From: Actinomycetota bacterium
GTDB taxonomy: Bacteria; Actinomycetota; Acidimicrobiia; IMCC26256; PALSA-555
Direction: 5' to 3'
Length of the DNA: 55,298 nucleotides
NCBI GenBank assembly: GCA_003140175.1
Contig: PLJD01000052.1
Coordinates: 9,504 to 64,801, forward strand
Part shown: piece by piece, positions 17,030 through 30,385 of the stretch
Layout of the letters: every line of letters starts with the position of its first letter
Position numbering within the stretch: position 1 is the first letter of the stretch
Notes under the pieces: model-generated
The model's input: only the letters and a program-made list of their open reading frames with translations
What the model was told of the DNA's origin: nothing
Database searches by the model: none
Made by a program: the position numbers and the translations under genes

Positions 17030-18877
17030 ATGCCCAAGGCCGTCGGTATCGATCTCGGTACCACGAACTCGGTCGTCTCGGTCCTCGAGGCGGGCGAACC
17101 CGCTGTCATTCCCAACGCCGAGGGGTCGCGCACGACACCCTCGGTCGTTGCCTTCTCGAAGACGGGTGAGGTCCTCGTCGGCGAGGTGGCCAAGCGCCAG
17201 GCCATCACCAACCCGGACCGCACCATTCGGTCCGTCAAGCGTCATATGGGCACGTCCTGGACCGTCGACATCGACGGGAAGGCGTACACGCCCCAGGAGA
17301 TCTCGGCCCGCATCCTCCAGAAGCTCAAGCGGGACGCCGAGGCCTACCTCGGCGACACCGTCCAGCAGGCGGTGATCACCGTCCCGGCCTACTTCGACGA
17401 CGCCCAGCGTCAGGCCACGAAGGAAGCCGGTGAAGTGGCGGGCCTCGAGGTGCTGCGCATCATCAACGAGCCGACCGCCGCGGCGCTTGCCTACGGGCTC
17501 GACAAGGAAAACGACCTCACGATCCTGGTCTTTGACCTCGGCGGCGGCACGTTCGACGTGTCGGTGCTCGAGCTTGGCGAGGGCGTCTTCGAGGTCAAGG
17601 CGACGGCCGGCAACACCCATCTCGGAGGGGACGACTGGGACCAGCGGGTCATCGACTGGATGGTTGGCGAATTCAAGGGCGCCCATGGCGTCGACCTGTC
17701 CGTCGACAAGATGGCGACCCAGCGTCTCAAGGAAGCGGCGGAGAAGGCCAAGGTCGAGCTCTCCTCGTTGCAGGAGACCTCGATCAACTTGCCGTTCATC
17801 ACCGCCACCCAGGACGGTCCGCTGCACCTCGAGCTGAGCCTCTCCCGGGCCAAGTTCCAAGAGCTGAGCGCGGATCTGCTCGATGCCTGCAAGGGACCGT
17901 TCGAGCAGGCCATTCGCGATGCGGGCTTCCAGCGCGACTCGGTTCACCGCGTGATCCTCGTGGGCGGCTCGACCCGCATGCCGGCGGTGCAGGACCTCGT
18001 ACGCGACCTCACCGGCAAGGAGGGCGACAAGGGTGTCAACCCGGACGAGGCCGTCGCAGTCGGGGCGGCGATTCAGGCTGGTGTGCTCAAGGGTGACGTC
18101 AAGGATGTGTTGCTCCTCGACGTGACGCCCCTGTCCCTCGGGATCGAGACGAAGGGTCAGATCATGACCCGGCTCATCGAGCGGAACACGACGATCCCGA
18201 CGAAACGCTCCGAGGTGTTCACCACCGCGGACGACAATCAGCCCAGCGTCGAGATCAAGGTGCTCCAGGGCGAGAGCGACATGGCGTACCGCAACAAGAT
18301 GCTGGGAACTTTCCAGCTGGTTGGAATCCCGCCCGCTCCCCGAGGCGTGCCTCAAGTCGAGGTCACCTTCGACATCGACGCGAACGGCATCGTGCACGTC
18401 AGCGCCAAAGACCTGGGGACCGGCAAGGAACAGGCAATGACCATCACGGGCGGCACCGCGCTTGGGAAGGACGACATCGACCGCATGGTGAAGGAGGCCG
18501 AGGCACACGCCGACGAGGACCGCAAGCGCCGGGAGGACGCGGAGACCCGCAACAACTCGGACTCCCTGGTGTTCCAGACCGAGAAACTCCTCAAGGAGCA
18601 AGCGGACAAGGTCTCGGCCGAGGACCGGACGAAGATCGAGACGGCGCTCGGTGAGCTCAAGACCGCCCTCGCGGGAGAGGACATCGACGCGGTCCGCCAG
18701 AAGCACGATGCGCTCCTGGCCGCCAGTCAAGAGTTCGCCCAGCGCCTCTACCAGTCCGCGCAGGCCCAGCAGGCGGCATCGGGTAGTGGCGGCGACGCCC
18801 CGGGCGCTTCGCAGCCGTCCGACGACGAGGTGGCGGACGCCGAGATCGTTGACGAAGGCGAAGAGCGCAGCGCCTAA
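17030..18877 (+). CDS. dnaK: Chaperone DnaK (Hsp70)
   Basis: ATP-driven chaperone of 615 aa. The ATPase domain has [67 protein letters not shown] and [14 protein letters not shown]. The substrate domain follows ([13 protein letters not shown] onward), then a helical lid and a disordered acidic tail with Ala/Gln/Gly repeats ending EEGEERSA-like. GGAGG precedes the ATG at 17030. First gene of dnaK-grpE-dnaJ-hspR, with an HspR-type operator directly upstream, so repression by HspR and its co-repressor role for DnaK are expected. Confidence 0.98.
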   Translation: MPKAVGIDLGTTNSVVSVLEAGEPAVIPNAEGSRTTPSVVAFSKTGEVLVGEVAKRQAITNPDRTIRSVKRHMGTSWTVDIDGKAYTPQEISARILQKLKRDAEAYLGDTVQQAVITVPAYFDDAQRQATKEAGEVAGLEVLRIINEPTAAALAYGLDKENDLTILVFDLGGGTFDVSVLELGEGVFEVKATAGNTHLGGDDWDQRVIDWMVGEFKGAHGVDLSVDKMATQRLKEAAEKAKVELSSLQETSINLPFITATQDGPLHLELSLSRAKFQELSADLLDACKGPFEQAIRDAGFQRDSVHRVILVGGSTRMPAVQDLVRDLTGKEGDKGVNPDEAVAVGAAIQAGVLKGDVKDVLLLDVTPLSLGIETKGQIMTRLIERNTTIPTKRSEVFTTADDNQPSVEIKVLQGESDMAYRNKMLGTFQLVGIPPAPRGVPQVEVTFDIDANGIVHVSAKDLGTGKEQAMTITGGTALGKDDIDRMVKEAEAHADEDRKRREDAETRNNSDSLVFQTEKLLKEQADKVSAEDRTKIETALGELKTALAGEDIDAVRQKHDALLAASQEFAQRLYQSAQAQQAASGSGGDAPGASQPSDDEVADAEIVDEGEERSA

Positions 18878-19398
18878 TGCCCGAGTCCGATTTCATCGAC
18901 GAGGCAGCGGTCGCTGAGGAGCCCTCGGCCGATGAGGCCGAGGCGGACCTCAATGCCGACCTCGTCGCGCTCGCCAAGGAACGCGACGAGTTGCGAGGCG
19001 TCGCGCAGCGATTGCAGGCGGACTTTGAGAACTACCGCAAGCGGATGCTGCGAGAGCAGACCGAGTCGATCGCCCGAGCCAACGAGGCACTCGTGGAGCA
19101 GCTGCTCCCTGTCCTCGACAGCGTCGAACCCGCGCTCCGCCAACTCGACGAGGCGGATGAGAAGGTTCGAAAGGGCGTCGAGCTGGCCTTCGTCGAGTTG
19201 GTGAACGTGCTCGAAAAGGCGGGTCTCGAGCGCATCGACGCGACCGGTGTCCCGTTTGACCCGACGGTGCACGAGGCTGTGATGCAAGAAGGTGGCGCGG
19301 ACGGCGACCCCGTGGTCAGTGGCACGATCCGCACCGGTTACCGGTTCAAGGGCAGGGTGCTGCGCCCGGCCATGGTCAAGGTTGCGCGCGAAGGCTGA
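18877..19398 (+). CDS. grpE: Nucleotide exchange factor GrpE
   Basis: Exchanges ADP on DnaK. The 173-aa protein has an acidic N-terminus, a long coiled coil (LVALAKERDELRGVAQRLQADFENYRKRM) and the C-terminal beta domain (FDPTVHEAVMQE; GTIRTGYRFKGRVLRPAMVKVA). Its ATG shares one base with the dnaK stop (TAATG), so translation is coupled. dnaJ follows after 5 bp. Confidence 0.96.
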   Translation: MPESDFIDEAAVAEEPSADEAEADLNADLVALAKERDELRGVAQRLQADFENYRKRMLREQTESIARANEALVEQLLPVLDSVEPALRQLDEADEKVRKGVELAFVELVNVLEKAGLERIDATGVPFDPTVHEAVMQEGGADGDPVVSGTIRTGYRFKGRVLRPAMVKVAREG

Positions 19399-19403
19399 CC
19401 TGG

Positions 19404-20561
19404 ATGGCACCGCAGCGGGAGTGGTTCGAGAAGGACTACTACGCCGTGCTCGGTCTCGAGTCCGGCGCGAGTGATCGCGAGATTCAGCGCGCCTACCGGC
19501 GCCTCGCGAAGGCCAACCATCCGGACGCAAACCCGGGTGACGCGGCGGCTGAGGAGCGATTCAAGGAGATCTCCGCCGCGCACGAAGTACTCGGCGACGC
19601 CGACAAGCGCAAGGAGTACGACCAGGTCCGAGAGATGGTTGCGTCGGGAGGTGGCGGGTTCGCCCCCGGCGGGTTCGGCGCTGGTGGGTTCGGCCCGGGC
19701 TTCGAGGATGCGACGTTCCAGTTCGACGACGGCGGTGGCCTCGGGGACATCCTCGGGAACCTTTTCGGCGCGCGCCAGGGCGGCGCCCGCCGCCGCGGAC
19801 GGGCCCCGACCGGCCCGGTGCGGGGCGCAGATCTCGAAGCCGAGCTCCACCTCGACTTCATCGACGCGGTGCACGGTGTCACGACCAGCGTCGGCGTCAC
19901 GTCCGACGCCCCGTGTTCGGTCTGCGGCGGCAACGGGGCCGAGCCGGGCACGTTCCCGCAGCCGTGCCCGACGTGTGACGGGACCGGTGCGGTGGCCGTC
20001 GATCAGGGCCCGTTCTCGTTCTCCCAGGTCTGCCCTACGTGCGGCGGGCGGGGTCAGGTCATCGAGCATCGCTGCAAGAAGTGCCGCGGCACCGGGGTCG
20101 AGCGGCGTCGCCGCGACGTGAAGGTCCGCGTCCCGGCGGGGGTGAGCGATGGGCAGCGAATCAGAGTGAAAGGCCGCGGCGCGGCCGGTCGCAACGGTGG
20201 GCCGCCCGGTGACCTCTACGTCGTGGTCCGCGTCGGACTGCACCCGCTCTTTGGCCGCCAGGGCAAGACGAACCTGACGATCAAGGTCCCGGTGACCTTT
20301 CCCGAGGCGGTGCTCGGCGCGCAGGTCAAGGTCCCCACGCTGGAGAGCCCGGTCACGGTCAAGGTGCCGGCCGGTACGCAGAGTGGAAAGACGGTGCGGG
20401 TCCGTGGTCGCGGCATCCAGCCCGCCAAGGGCGAACCGGGCGACTTGCTCGTCACGTTCGAGGTCGTTGTCCCGGCGGACCTCACCGAGGATCAACGCGC
20501 GGCGGTGGCGGCTCTCGCTGAGCAGCTGGCCGGGAATCCCCGAGAACAGCTCGGCGTGTAA
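19404..20561 (+). CDS. dnaJ: Chaperone DnaJ (Hsp40, type I)
   Basis: DnaK co-chaperone of 385 aa with all type I parts. These are the J-domain with the HPD motif (ANHPDANPG), a Gly/Phe-rich linker (GGFAPGGFGAGGFGPGF), four CxxCxGxG zinc-finger repeats (CSVCGGNG, CPTCDGTG, CPTCGGRG, CKKCRGTG) and the two C-terminal substrate-binding beta domains. It is 5 bp after grpE and 11 bp before hspR. This is the DnaJ1-type copy of heat-shock operons; actinobacteria often carry a second dnaJ elsewhere. Confidence 0.97.
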   Translation: MAPQREWFEKDYYAVLGLESGASDREIQRAYRRLAKANHPDANPGDAAAEERFKEISAAHEVLGDADKRKEYDQVREMVASGGGGFAPGGFGAGGFGPGFEDATFQFDDGGGLGDILGNLFGARQGGARRRGRAPTGPVRGADLEAELHLDFIDAVHGVTTSVGVTSDAPCSVCGGNGAEPGTFPQPCPTCDGTGAVAVDQGPFSFSQVCPTCGGRGQVIEHRCKKCRGTGVERRRRDVKVRVPAGVSDGQRIRVKGRGAAGRNGGPPGDLYVVVRVGLHPLFGRQGKTNLTIKVPVTFPEAVLGAQVKVPTLESPVTVKVPAGTQSGKTVRVRGRGIQPAKGEPGDLLVTFEVVVPADLTEDQRAAVAALAEQLAGNPREQLGV

Positions 20562-20572
20562 GGAGGAGAGCG

Positions 20573-20959
20573 GTGGAGGAGCGAGATCGGGCTCTGTACA
20601 TCATCTCGGTGGCAGCCGAACTGGCGGGGGTGCACGCGCAGACCTTGCGGATCTACGAGCGCAAGGGTCTGATCGCGCCGGGGCGCACCGCAGGCGGCAG
20701 CCGCCGCTACTCGGACCGCGACATCTCGTTGCTCCGTCGGATCCAGGAGCTCACCACCGCGGGCGTGAGCCTCGCCGGTGTCCGCAAGATCCTCGAGCTG
20801 GAGGTGCAGCTCGAGGGAGCGGCGGAGCAGATCCTCGACCTCGAGGCGACGATCGAGAACCTTCACGGCGAGCTGCGAGAACGGGTCGAAGCCGTCCACC
20901 GTCAGTACCGGCGCACGCTGGTGCCCGTGCGCACCGCGGTGGTCGACATCCGCCGCTGA
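20573..20959 (+). CDS. hspR: Heat-shock repressor HspR (MerR family)
   Basis: MerR-type repressor of 128 aa that binds HAIR operators with DnaK as co-repressor. The winged HTH is at residues 8-75 (ISVAAELAGVHAQTLRIYERKGLIAPGRTAGGSRRYSDRDISLLRRIQEL), followed by GVSLAGVRKIL and a C-terminal coiled coil. The start is GTG with AGGAGGAG upstream. Last gene of the dnaK operon, so it is self-repressed, and it lies directly before the clpB operator. The effector-binding domain of MerR metal or drug sensors is absent, as expected. Confidence 0.95.
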   Translation: MEERDRALYIISVAAELAGVHAQTLRIYERKGLIAPGRTAGGSRRYSDRDISLLRRIQELTTAGVSLAGVRKILELEVQLEGAAEQILDLEATIENLHGELRERVEAVHRQYRRTLVPVRTAVVDIRR

Positions 20960-20991
20960 CCGCGGCCGCCCAGACCGGCGCGGGGAATAGC

Positions 20992-21016
20992 AAGTTGATA
21001 TAGGCGTTATCAACTT
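20992..21016 (+). promoter_or_regulatory. Perfect HspR operator (HAIR variant) before clpB
   Basis: AAGTTGATA (20992-21000) and TATCAACTT (21008-21016) are exact reverse complements with a 7-bp spacer. The spacing and TTGA-N11-TCAA core equal the HAIR element, but the flanking bases differ from CTTGAGT in both arms. GAATAG at 20985-20990 abuts it, as it also precedes the dnaK site. Confidence 0.78.
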
Positions 21017-21050
21017 TCGGATCGTCGGACGTGTTGGGAGGATGCCCTCG

Positions 21051-26322
<5,272 letters not shown>

Positions 26323-26323
26323 C

Positions 26324-26344
26324 CCGGCCGCTACCAGCGGCTGG
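26324..26344. terminator. Bidirectional hairpin between purD and the zinc-finger gene
   Basis: Bases 26324-26332 pair with 26336-26344 (9-bp stem with one G-U pair, 3-nt loop), 2 nt after the purD stop and over the stop codon of the convergent minus-strand gene. No U-tract is seen, so activity as a terminator is inferred from position. Confidence 0.4.
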
Positions 26345-26636
26345 TCGGACGCCGCTGCACGCGGCTCATGTTCGACATCGTGGGTCGAGTGGTGGACGTC
26401 CGAACCCCCGCCGCGACCAGTGCGCACGCGATGCAGCGGGTCGGTCCCCGCTTGCGGGCCGGAGGCACCAAACACTCCGAGCACCACCACCCTCCACAAT
26501 CGTCGCACTGGCCGGCCGCCCGCTCAGTCCAGTGCCTCGCGCACGCCCCGACGAGACTGTGCGGCGGCTCCTTGGCTCTCACGGGTGCCCCTCCAGGATT
26601 CGCGGTGCTCACACTCGGGCGCCGCGAAACGGACAC
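26331..26636 (-). CDS. Small zinc-binding protein of unknown function
   Basis: Protein of 101 aa with a B-box-like zinc motif: CARHWTERAAGQCDDCGGWWCSEC followed by RCIACAL. This C-H, CxxC, CxxC and CxxC set resembles the N-terminal zinc fingers of actinobacterial rhomboid-type membrane proteins, but there is no membrane segment here. The flanks are basic and low in complexity, so the exact start is uncertain; ATG at 26636 is used. It lies between purD and purB on the opposite strand. It may be a real stand-alone finger or a remnant of a longer protein. Confidence 0.6.
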   Translation of the reverse strand: MSVSRRPSVSTANPGGAPVRAKEPPHSLVGACARHWTERAAGQCDDCGGWWCSECLVPPARKRGPTRCIACALVAAGVRTSTTRPTMSNMSRVQRRPTSRW

Positions 26637-26685
26637 TCCCGGTCGCGGTACCGCCCGTAAACTGTCGACCAGGAGGAAGCCCGCC

Positions 26686-27993
26686 TTGATCCCCCGTTAC
26701 GCCCTCGAGCCGATGGCCCGCCTCTTCACCGACGAGGCGCGCTACGCCTCGTGGCTGGAGGTTGAGGTGCTGGCCGTCGAGGCCTGGGCCAAACTCGGCG
26801 TCGTCCCGGCTGGTGACGCCGCCACGGTGCGGGAGCGGGCAGGCTTCGACGTGGCCGCCATCGAGGCCCGAGAGCGGGTGACCGATCACGACGTCGCGGC
26901 GTTCGTCGACGTTGTGCAGGACCAGGTCGGGGGCGCTGCTGCGGCATGGGTCCACTACGGGCTCACATCGAGCGACGTCGTCGACACCGCCCTGTCGGTC
27001 ACGCTCGTGCGGGCCTGCGACCTCATTCTCGAAGCCGTCGACGCCCTCGAGCTTGTCGTGGCTGAGCGGGCCCGAGAGTTCCGCGCCACGCCGACCGTGG
27101 GCCGCACGCACGGCATCCATGCCGAACCGACGACCTTTGGCGCCAAGCTCGCACTGTGGGCGCTAGCGCTGCGACGAGACCGACGCCGCATGCGACGGGC
27201 GCGGGACGGCATCGCAGTCGGCAAGCTCTCTGGTGCGGTCGGGACGTACTCGAACGTCGACCCGGAGGTCGAAGCTCTCGTCTGCGAGCACCTCGGCCTG
27301 CACCCGGTCCCCGCGACGCAGGTACTCGGCCGCGACCGGCACGCCGAGGTCCTCTACGCCTGCGCCTCGCTCGGAGCAACGATCGAGACCTGCGCGCTGG
27401 AGATCCGTCACCTCCAACGCACGGAGGTCGGAGAAGTCGCCGAGCCCTTCCGGTCCGGAAGCCAGAAGGGCTCGAGCGCGATGCCGCACAAACGCAATCC
27501 GTGGAAGAGCGAGCAGCTCTGCGGCCTCGCCCGAGTGCTACGCGGCAACGTGATCGCGGGGTTGGAAGATGTCGCGCTCTGGCACGAGCGCGACATCTCG
27601 CAGTCCTCCGTGGAACGGATCGTGCTCCCCGACTCCCTGCAGCTCGCGTACTACCTGAGCGTCCAGCTCCGGTCCATCGTCCACGGGCTCGACGTCTACC
27701 CGGCGCGGATGCTCGAGAACTTCGCGCTGTCCCACGGACTCGTCTTCAGCCAGACCGTCCTCCTCGCGCTCGTCGACGCTGGCTGGTCCCGCGACCGCGC
27801 CTACCGGACGGTGCAAGCCGACGCGACGCGCGCCTGGGAGGAACGCCGCGACTTCGCGGAGGTGCTCCGACGAGATGGTGAGGTCCTCGACGCCCTGGGC
27901 GAGGATCGGCTCACCGCGTGCTTCGATCTCACCAGCGCCCTGAAGCACGCCGGCCGGACGGTGGACGCACTCGACGACACCGCCGTCGCATGA
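26686..27993 (+). CDS. purB: Adenylosuccinate lyase
   Basis: Cleaves SAICAR to AICAR and adenylosuccinate to AMP, releasing fumarate. The 435-aa fumarase-superfamily protein shows IPRYALEPMARLFTDEARYASWLEVE, VHYGLTSSDVVDTALS (TSSD loop), GRTHGIHAEPTTFG (catalytic His) and the signature GSSAMPHKRNP. It starts at TTG 26686, supported by AGGAGGA 8 nt upstream and by the conserved IPRY beginning. TAAACT at 26658-26663 may be the -10. Its stop overlaps purC (ATGA). Confidence 0.97.
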   Translation: MIPRYALEPMARLFTDEARYASWLEVEVLAVEAWAKLGVVPAGDAATVRERAGFDVAAIEARERVTDHDVAAFVDVVQDQVGGAAAAWVHYGLTSSDVVDTALSVTLVRACDLILEAVDALELVVAERAREFRATPTVGRTHGIHAEPTTFGAKLALWALALRRDRRRMRRARDGIAVGKLSGAVGTYSNVDPEVEALVCEHLGLHPVPATQVLGRDRHAEVLYACASLGATIETCALEIRHLQRTEVGEVAEPFRSGSQKGSSAMPHKRNPWKSEQLCGLARVLRGNVIAGLEDVALWHERDISQSSVERIVLPDSLQLAYYLSVQLRSIVHGLDVYPARMLENFALSHGLVFSQTVLLALVDAGWSRDRAYRTVQADATRAWEERRDFAEVLRRDGEVLDALGEDRLTACFDLTSALKHAGRTVDALDDTAVA

Positions 27994-28880
27994 CGGGGGT
28001 GGCCCTCCCGCATCGCTACACCGGCAAGGTTCGTGATCTCTACGACGCCGGCCGCGACCGCATGCTCATGGTTGCTTCGGATCGGATCTCGGTGTTCGAC
28101 GTCGTGCTCGACGACGAGATCCCCGACAAGGGGCGCGCCCTGACCGCCCTCTCGGCCTTCTGGTTCGAGCAGACCGCGGCGGTTGCTCCCAACCACCTCC
28201 TGTCGGTCCAGCCGGGCGCGTTTCCGGACGGCGCCGCCGACGACTTCGCGGGGAGGGCCATGCTGGTCCGCGCGGCGCGCCCGATCCGCCTCGAGTGCAT
28301 CGCCCGCGGCTACCTGTTCGGTTCGGCCTGGGACGAGTACGAGACGACCGGCACCGTCTGCGGCCGAGCGTTGCCCGGTGGGCTCCGGCGCGCCGAACGG
28401 CTCGCGGAGCCGATCTTCACGACGACCACGAAGGTCGAGCCCGGCGCCGGTCACGACGAGACGCTGACCGACGCCGAGGCCCGGACGCTGGTCGGCGACG
28501 CGACCTTCGAGCGCTGCCGGGACGCTGCGCTCGCCGTCTACCGGTTCGCGACCGCGCACGTCGAGGCGCGGGAGCTGATCCTTGCCGACACCAAGCTCGA
28601 GTTCGGGTTCGTTGACGACACAGTTGTCGTGATCGACGAGCTGTTGACTTCCGACTCGTCCCGCTACTGGGATGCCGAGCAGTACGAGGTGGGGACGTCA
28701 CCGCCGTCATTCGACAAGCAGTACGTCCGCGATTACTACGCGACGGCGGGGTGGGATCACCACCCCCCCGCGCCCCGCCTCCCTGACCGCGTCATCGCCG
28801 GGACCCGCGCCCGCTACGTCGACGCGTACGAGCGGCTGACCGGGGCACGATTCGACGAGTGGTTCGGGCCCGCGCGGTGA
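27990..28880 (+). CDS. purC: SAICAR synthetase
   Basis: Phosphoribosylaminoimidazole-succinocarboxamide synthase: ATP-dependent addition of aspartate to CAIR. The 296-aa protein has YTGKVRDLYDAG, VASDRISVFDVVLDDEIPDKG, PIRLECIARGYLFGSAWDEY, LILADTKLEFGF and VIDELLTSDSSRYW. The length matches the longer actinobacterial type. The ATG overlaps the purB stop. Product passes to PurB, encoded upstream in the same unit. Confidence 0.97.
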   Translation: MTGVALPHRYTGKVRDLYDAGRDRMLMVASDRISVFDVVLDDEIPDKGRALTALSAFWFEQTAAVAPNHLLSVQPGAFPDGAADDFAGRAMLVRAARPIRLECIARGYLFGSAWDEYETTGTVCGRALPGGLRRAERLAEPIFTTTTKVEPGAGHDETLTDAEARTLVGDATFERCRDAALAVYRFATAHVEARELILADTKLEFGFVDDTVVVIDELLTSDSSRYWDAEQYEVGTSPPSFDKQYVRDYYATAGWDHHPPAPRLPDRVIAGTRARYVDAYERLTGARFDEWFGPAR

Positions 28881-28926
28881 CCTCGAACCGGCGTTCAGGT
28901 CCGATCGCCCCCTCGACGTCGGCCAG

Positions 28927-28932
28927 TAGCAT
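28927..28932 (+). promoter_or_regulatory. -10 element TAGCAT, leaderless purS start
   Basis: TAGCAT ends 7 nt before the purS GTG at 28940, inside the short gap after purC. It suggests that purSQ can be transcribed separately from purBC. Confidence 0.5.
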
Positions 28933-28939
28933 CGGTGTC

Positions 28940-29203
28940 GTGCAATACGAGGCGCGCATCGAGGTGACGCAACGCCCCGGCGTGCTCGACCCCCAAGGGG
29001 CGACCGTCGAGCGGGCCCTGCCCGCCCTCGGGTACCGCAACGTTCGTGACGTCCAGATCGGCAAGTGCATCCGGCTGGTCGTCGACGCGCCCGACCGGGA
29101 CACCGCCCGGGGCGACGTCGAGACGATGTGTGAGCGGCTCCTCGCTAACCCCGTCATCGAGGCCTACGACATCGAGCTCACCGAGCTCGCGTCGTCCGGG
29201 TGA
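28940..29203 (+). CDS. purS: FGAM synthase subunit PurS
   Basis: Small bridging subunit (87 aa) of the three-part phosphoribosylformylglycinamidine synthase with PurQ and small PurL. It matches PurS throughout: YEARIEVTQRPGVLDPQGATVERALPALGY, VRDVQIGKCIRLVVDAPD and LLANPVIEAYDIELTE. The GTG at 28940 is chosen because homology begins there and a -10-like TAGCAT is 7 nt upstream. Its stop overlaps purQ. Confidence 0.96.
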   Translation: MQYEARIEVTQRPGVLDPQGATVERALPALGYRNVRDVQIGKCIRLVVDAPDRDTARGDVETMCERLLANPVIEAYDIELTELASSG

Positions 29204-29892
29204 TCCCGATGAGCGCCCGCGTCGCCGTGGTGGTCTTTCCGGGGACCAACTGTGAGCTCGACGTCGCCGGGGCCGTCGAGCAGCTCGGCGGGACCGCCGA
29301 CCTCGTGTTCCACACCGAGACCAGTCTGCACGGTGCGGGCGCGGTGGTGATCCCAGGCGGGTTCGCGCACGGCGACTACCTGCGGACCGGGGCGCTGGCC
29401 CGCTTCTCGCCGGTGATGGCAGCCGTCGAACAGCACGCCGCCGCCGGGGGAGCGGTCGTCGGGATCTGCAACGGCTTCCAGATTCTCACCGAAGCCGCGC
29501 TGCTCCCCGGTGCGCTCCAAAAGAACGCGGGCCTCAAGTTCCTCTGTCGCACCGTCGAGTGCCGGGTTGAGACGGCCCGCTCCGTGCTGAGCGGACGCGC
29601 CGAGGTGGGACGTGTCCTGCGATTGCCGATCAACCACTTCGAAGGGGCGTATACGTGCGACCCCGCCACGCTCGACCGCTTGCAGGCCGAGGACCGAGTC
29701 GTGCTGCGGTACCTCGACAACCCGAACGGGAGCCTCGACGACATCGCCGGCATTTCGAACACCGCCGGGAACGTCGTCGGGCTCATGCCGCACCCCGAGC
29801 GGGCCTCGCATGCCCTCCTCGGGTCAGCCGATGGGGTGGTCCTGCTCGAGTCGCTGCTCGCCGCCGCGGGTGCAGGCTCGGTCGCAGCCTGA
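29200..29892 (+). CDS. purQ: FGAM synthase subunit PurQ (glutaminase)
   Basis: Class I glutamine amidotransferase of 230 aa that feeds ammonia to PurL. It shows VVVFPGTNCELDVAGAVE, VIPGGFAHGDYLRTGALARF, the nucleophile elbow GICNGFQ (C90) and the His-Glu pair in LMPHPERAS. Two starts are possible: GTG at 29200 overlapping the purS stop, and ATG at 29209; coupling favours the first. purL lies 0.5 kb downstream, beyond an opposite-strand gene. Confidence 0.96.
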   Translation: MIPMSARVAVVVFPGTNCELDVAGAVEQLGGTADLVFHTETSLHGAGAVVIPGGFAHGDYLRTGALARFSPVMAAVEQHAAAGGAVVGICNGFQILTEAALLPGALQKNAGLKFLCRTVECRVETARSVLSGRAEVGRVLRLPINHFEGAYTCDPATLDRLQAEDRVVLRYLDNPNGSLDDIAGISNTAGNVVGLMPHPERASHALLGSADGVVLLESLLAAAGAGSVAA

Positions 29893-29900
29893 CGCGCCGC

Positions 29901-30305
29901 TCAGCTGCCGCGGGTGATCCCGGCCCGGGCCAGTACCTCGGCCGAGACCCCCATCTCCCGCCACGTCGGGTAGGTGATCCCCTTGCGTTCGCCGTAGGCC
30001 TGAGCGACCTTGGCGAAATCGCCTTCGAGGGTCTCGGGGTCGGTGCGGGCCCCGGCCTTGGTCTCGAGTTCGACCTCGAGATCGCGTCGCTCCTGGAGGA
30101 GCTGGAGTCGGCGCAACGAGCTGGTCGCTTTGGCTTCGGTCTCGATCGCGGCCAGCCGGCGCCGGATGGACTCGGTGGTGCGTTGGCGGCCTCGCCGGGG
30201 CCGATGCTCGTCGAGCGCGTCGAGGTAGGCCTTCACCGCCCGACCCTCGGCCCGCCCGGCGGCCATCGCTTCTTTATGCTCGCTGGTCATCTGTCGTGGC
30301 GTCAT
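29901..30305 (-). CDS. Conserved basic protein of unknown function
   Basis: Protein of 134 aa. The N-terminus (MTPRQMTSEHKEAMAAGRAEGRAVKAYLDAL) leads to an AT-hook-like basic patch RPRRGRQRT. Then comes a helical, probably coiled-coil segment (IRRRLAAIETEAKATSSLRRLQLLQERRDLEVELE) and a C-terminal domain (YGERKGITYPTWREMGVSAEVLARAGI). I recall similar uncharacterised proteins in actinobacteria but no assigned role. The composition suggests DNA or RNA binding. GAGG lies before the ATG at 30305. It sits antisense between purQ and purL, divergent from purL. Confidence 0.75.
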   Translation of the reverse strand: MTPRQMTSEHKEAMAAGRAEGRAVKAYLDALDEHRPRRGRQRTTESIRRRLAAIETEAKATSSLRRLQLLQERRDLEVELETKAGARTDPETLEGDFAKVAQAYGERKGITYPTWREMGVSAEVLARAGITRGS

Positions 30306-30373
30306 TTCGTGTCCTCGGTGGAAGCCATTTCCCCTATTCTGGCACCTCGCATTTGGTCAAATCGACCCGCCGG

Positions 30374-30379
30374 TAGGCT
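30374..30379 (+). promoter_or_regulatory. -10 element TAGGCT, leaderless purL start
   Basis: TAGGCT ends 6 nt before the purL GTG at 30386. purL therefore has its own promoter although purQ is upstream. Confidence 0.5.
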
Positions 30380-30385
30380 GCCGTC

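Noticed and set aside
16724..18730. A 668-aa minus-strand frame opposite dnaK
   Set aside because: Shadow of dnaK codon bias; no motif, and it would also swallow the cNMP-binding gene in another frame.
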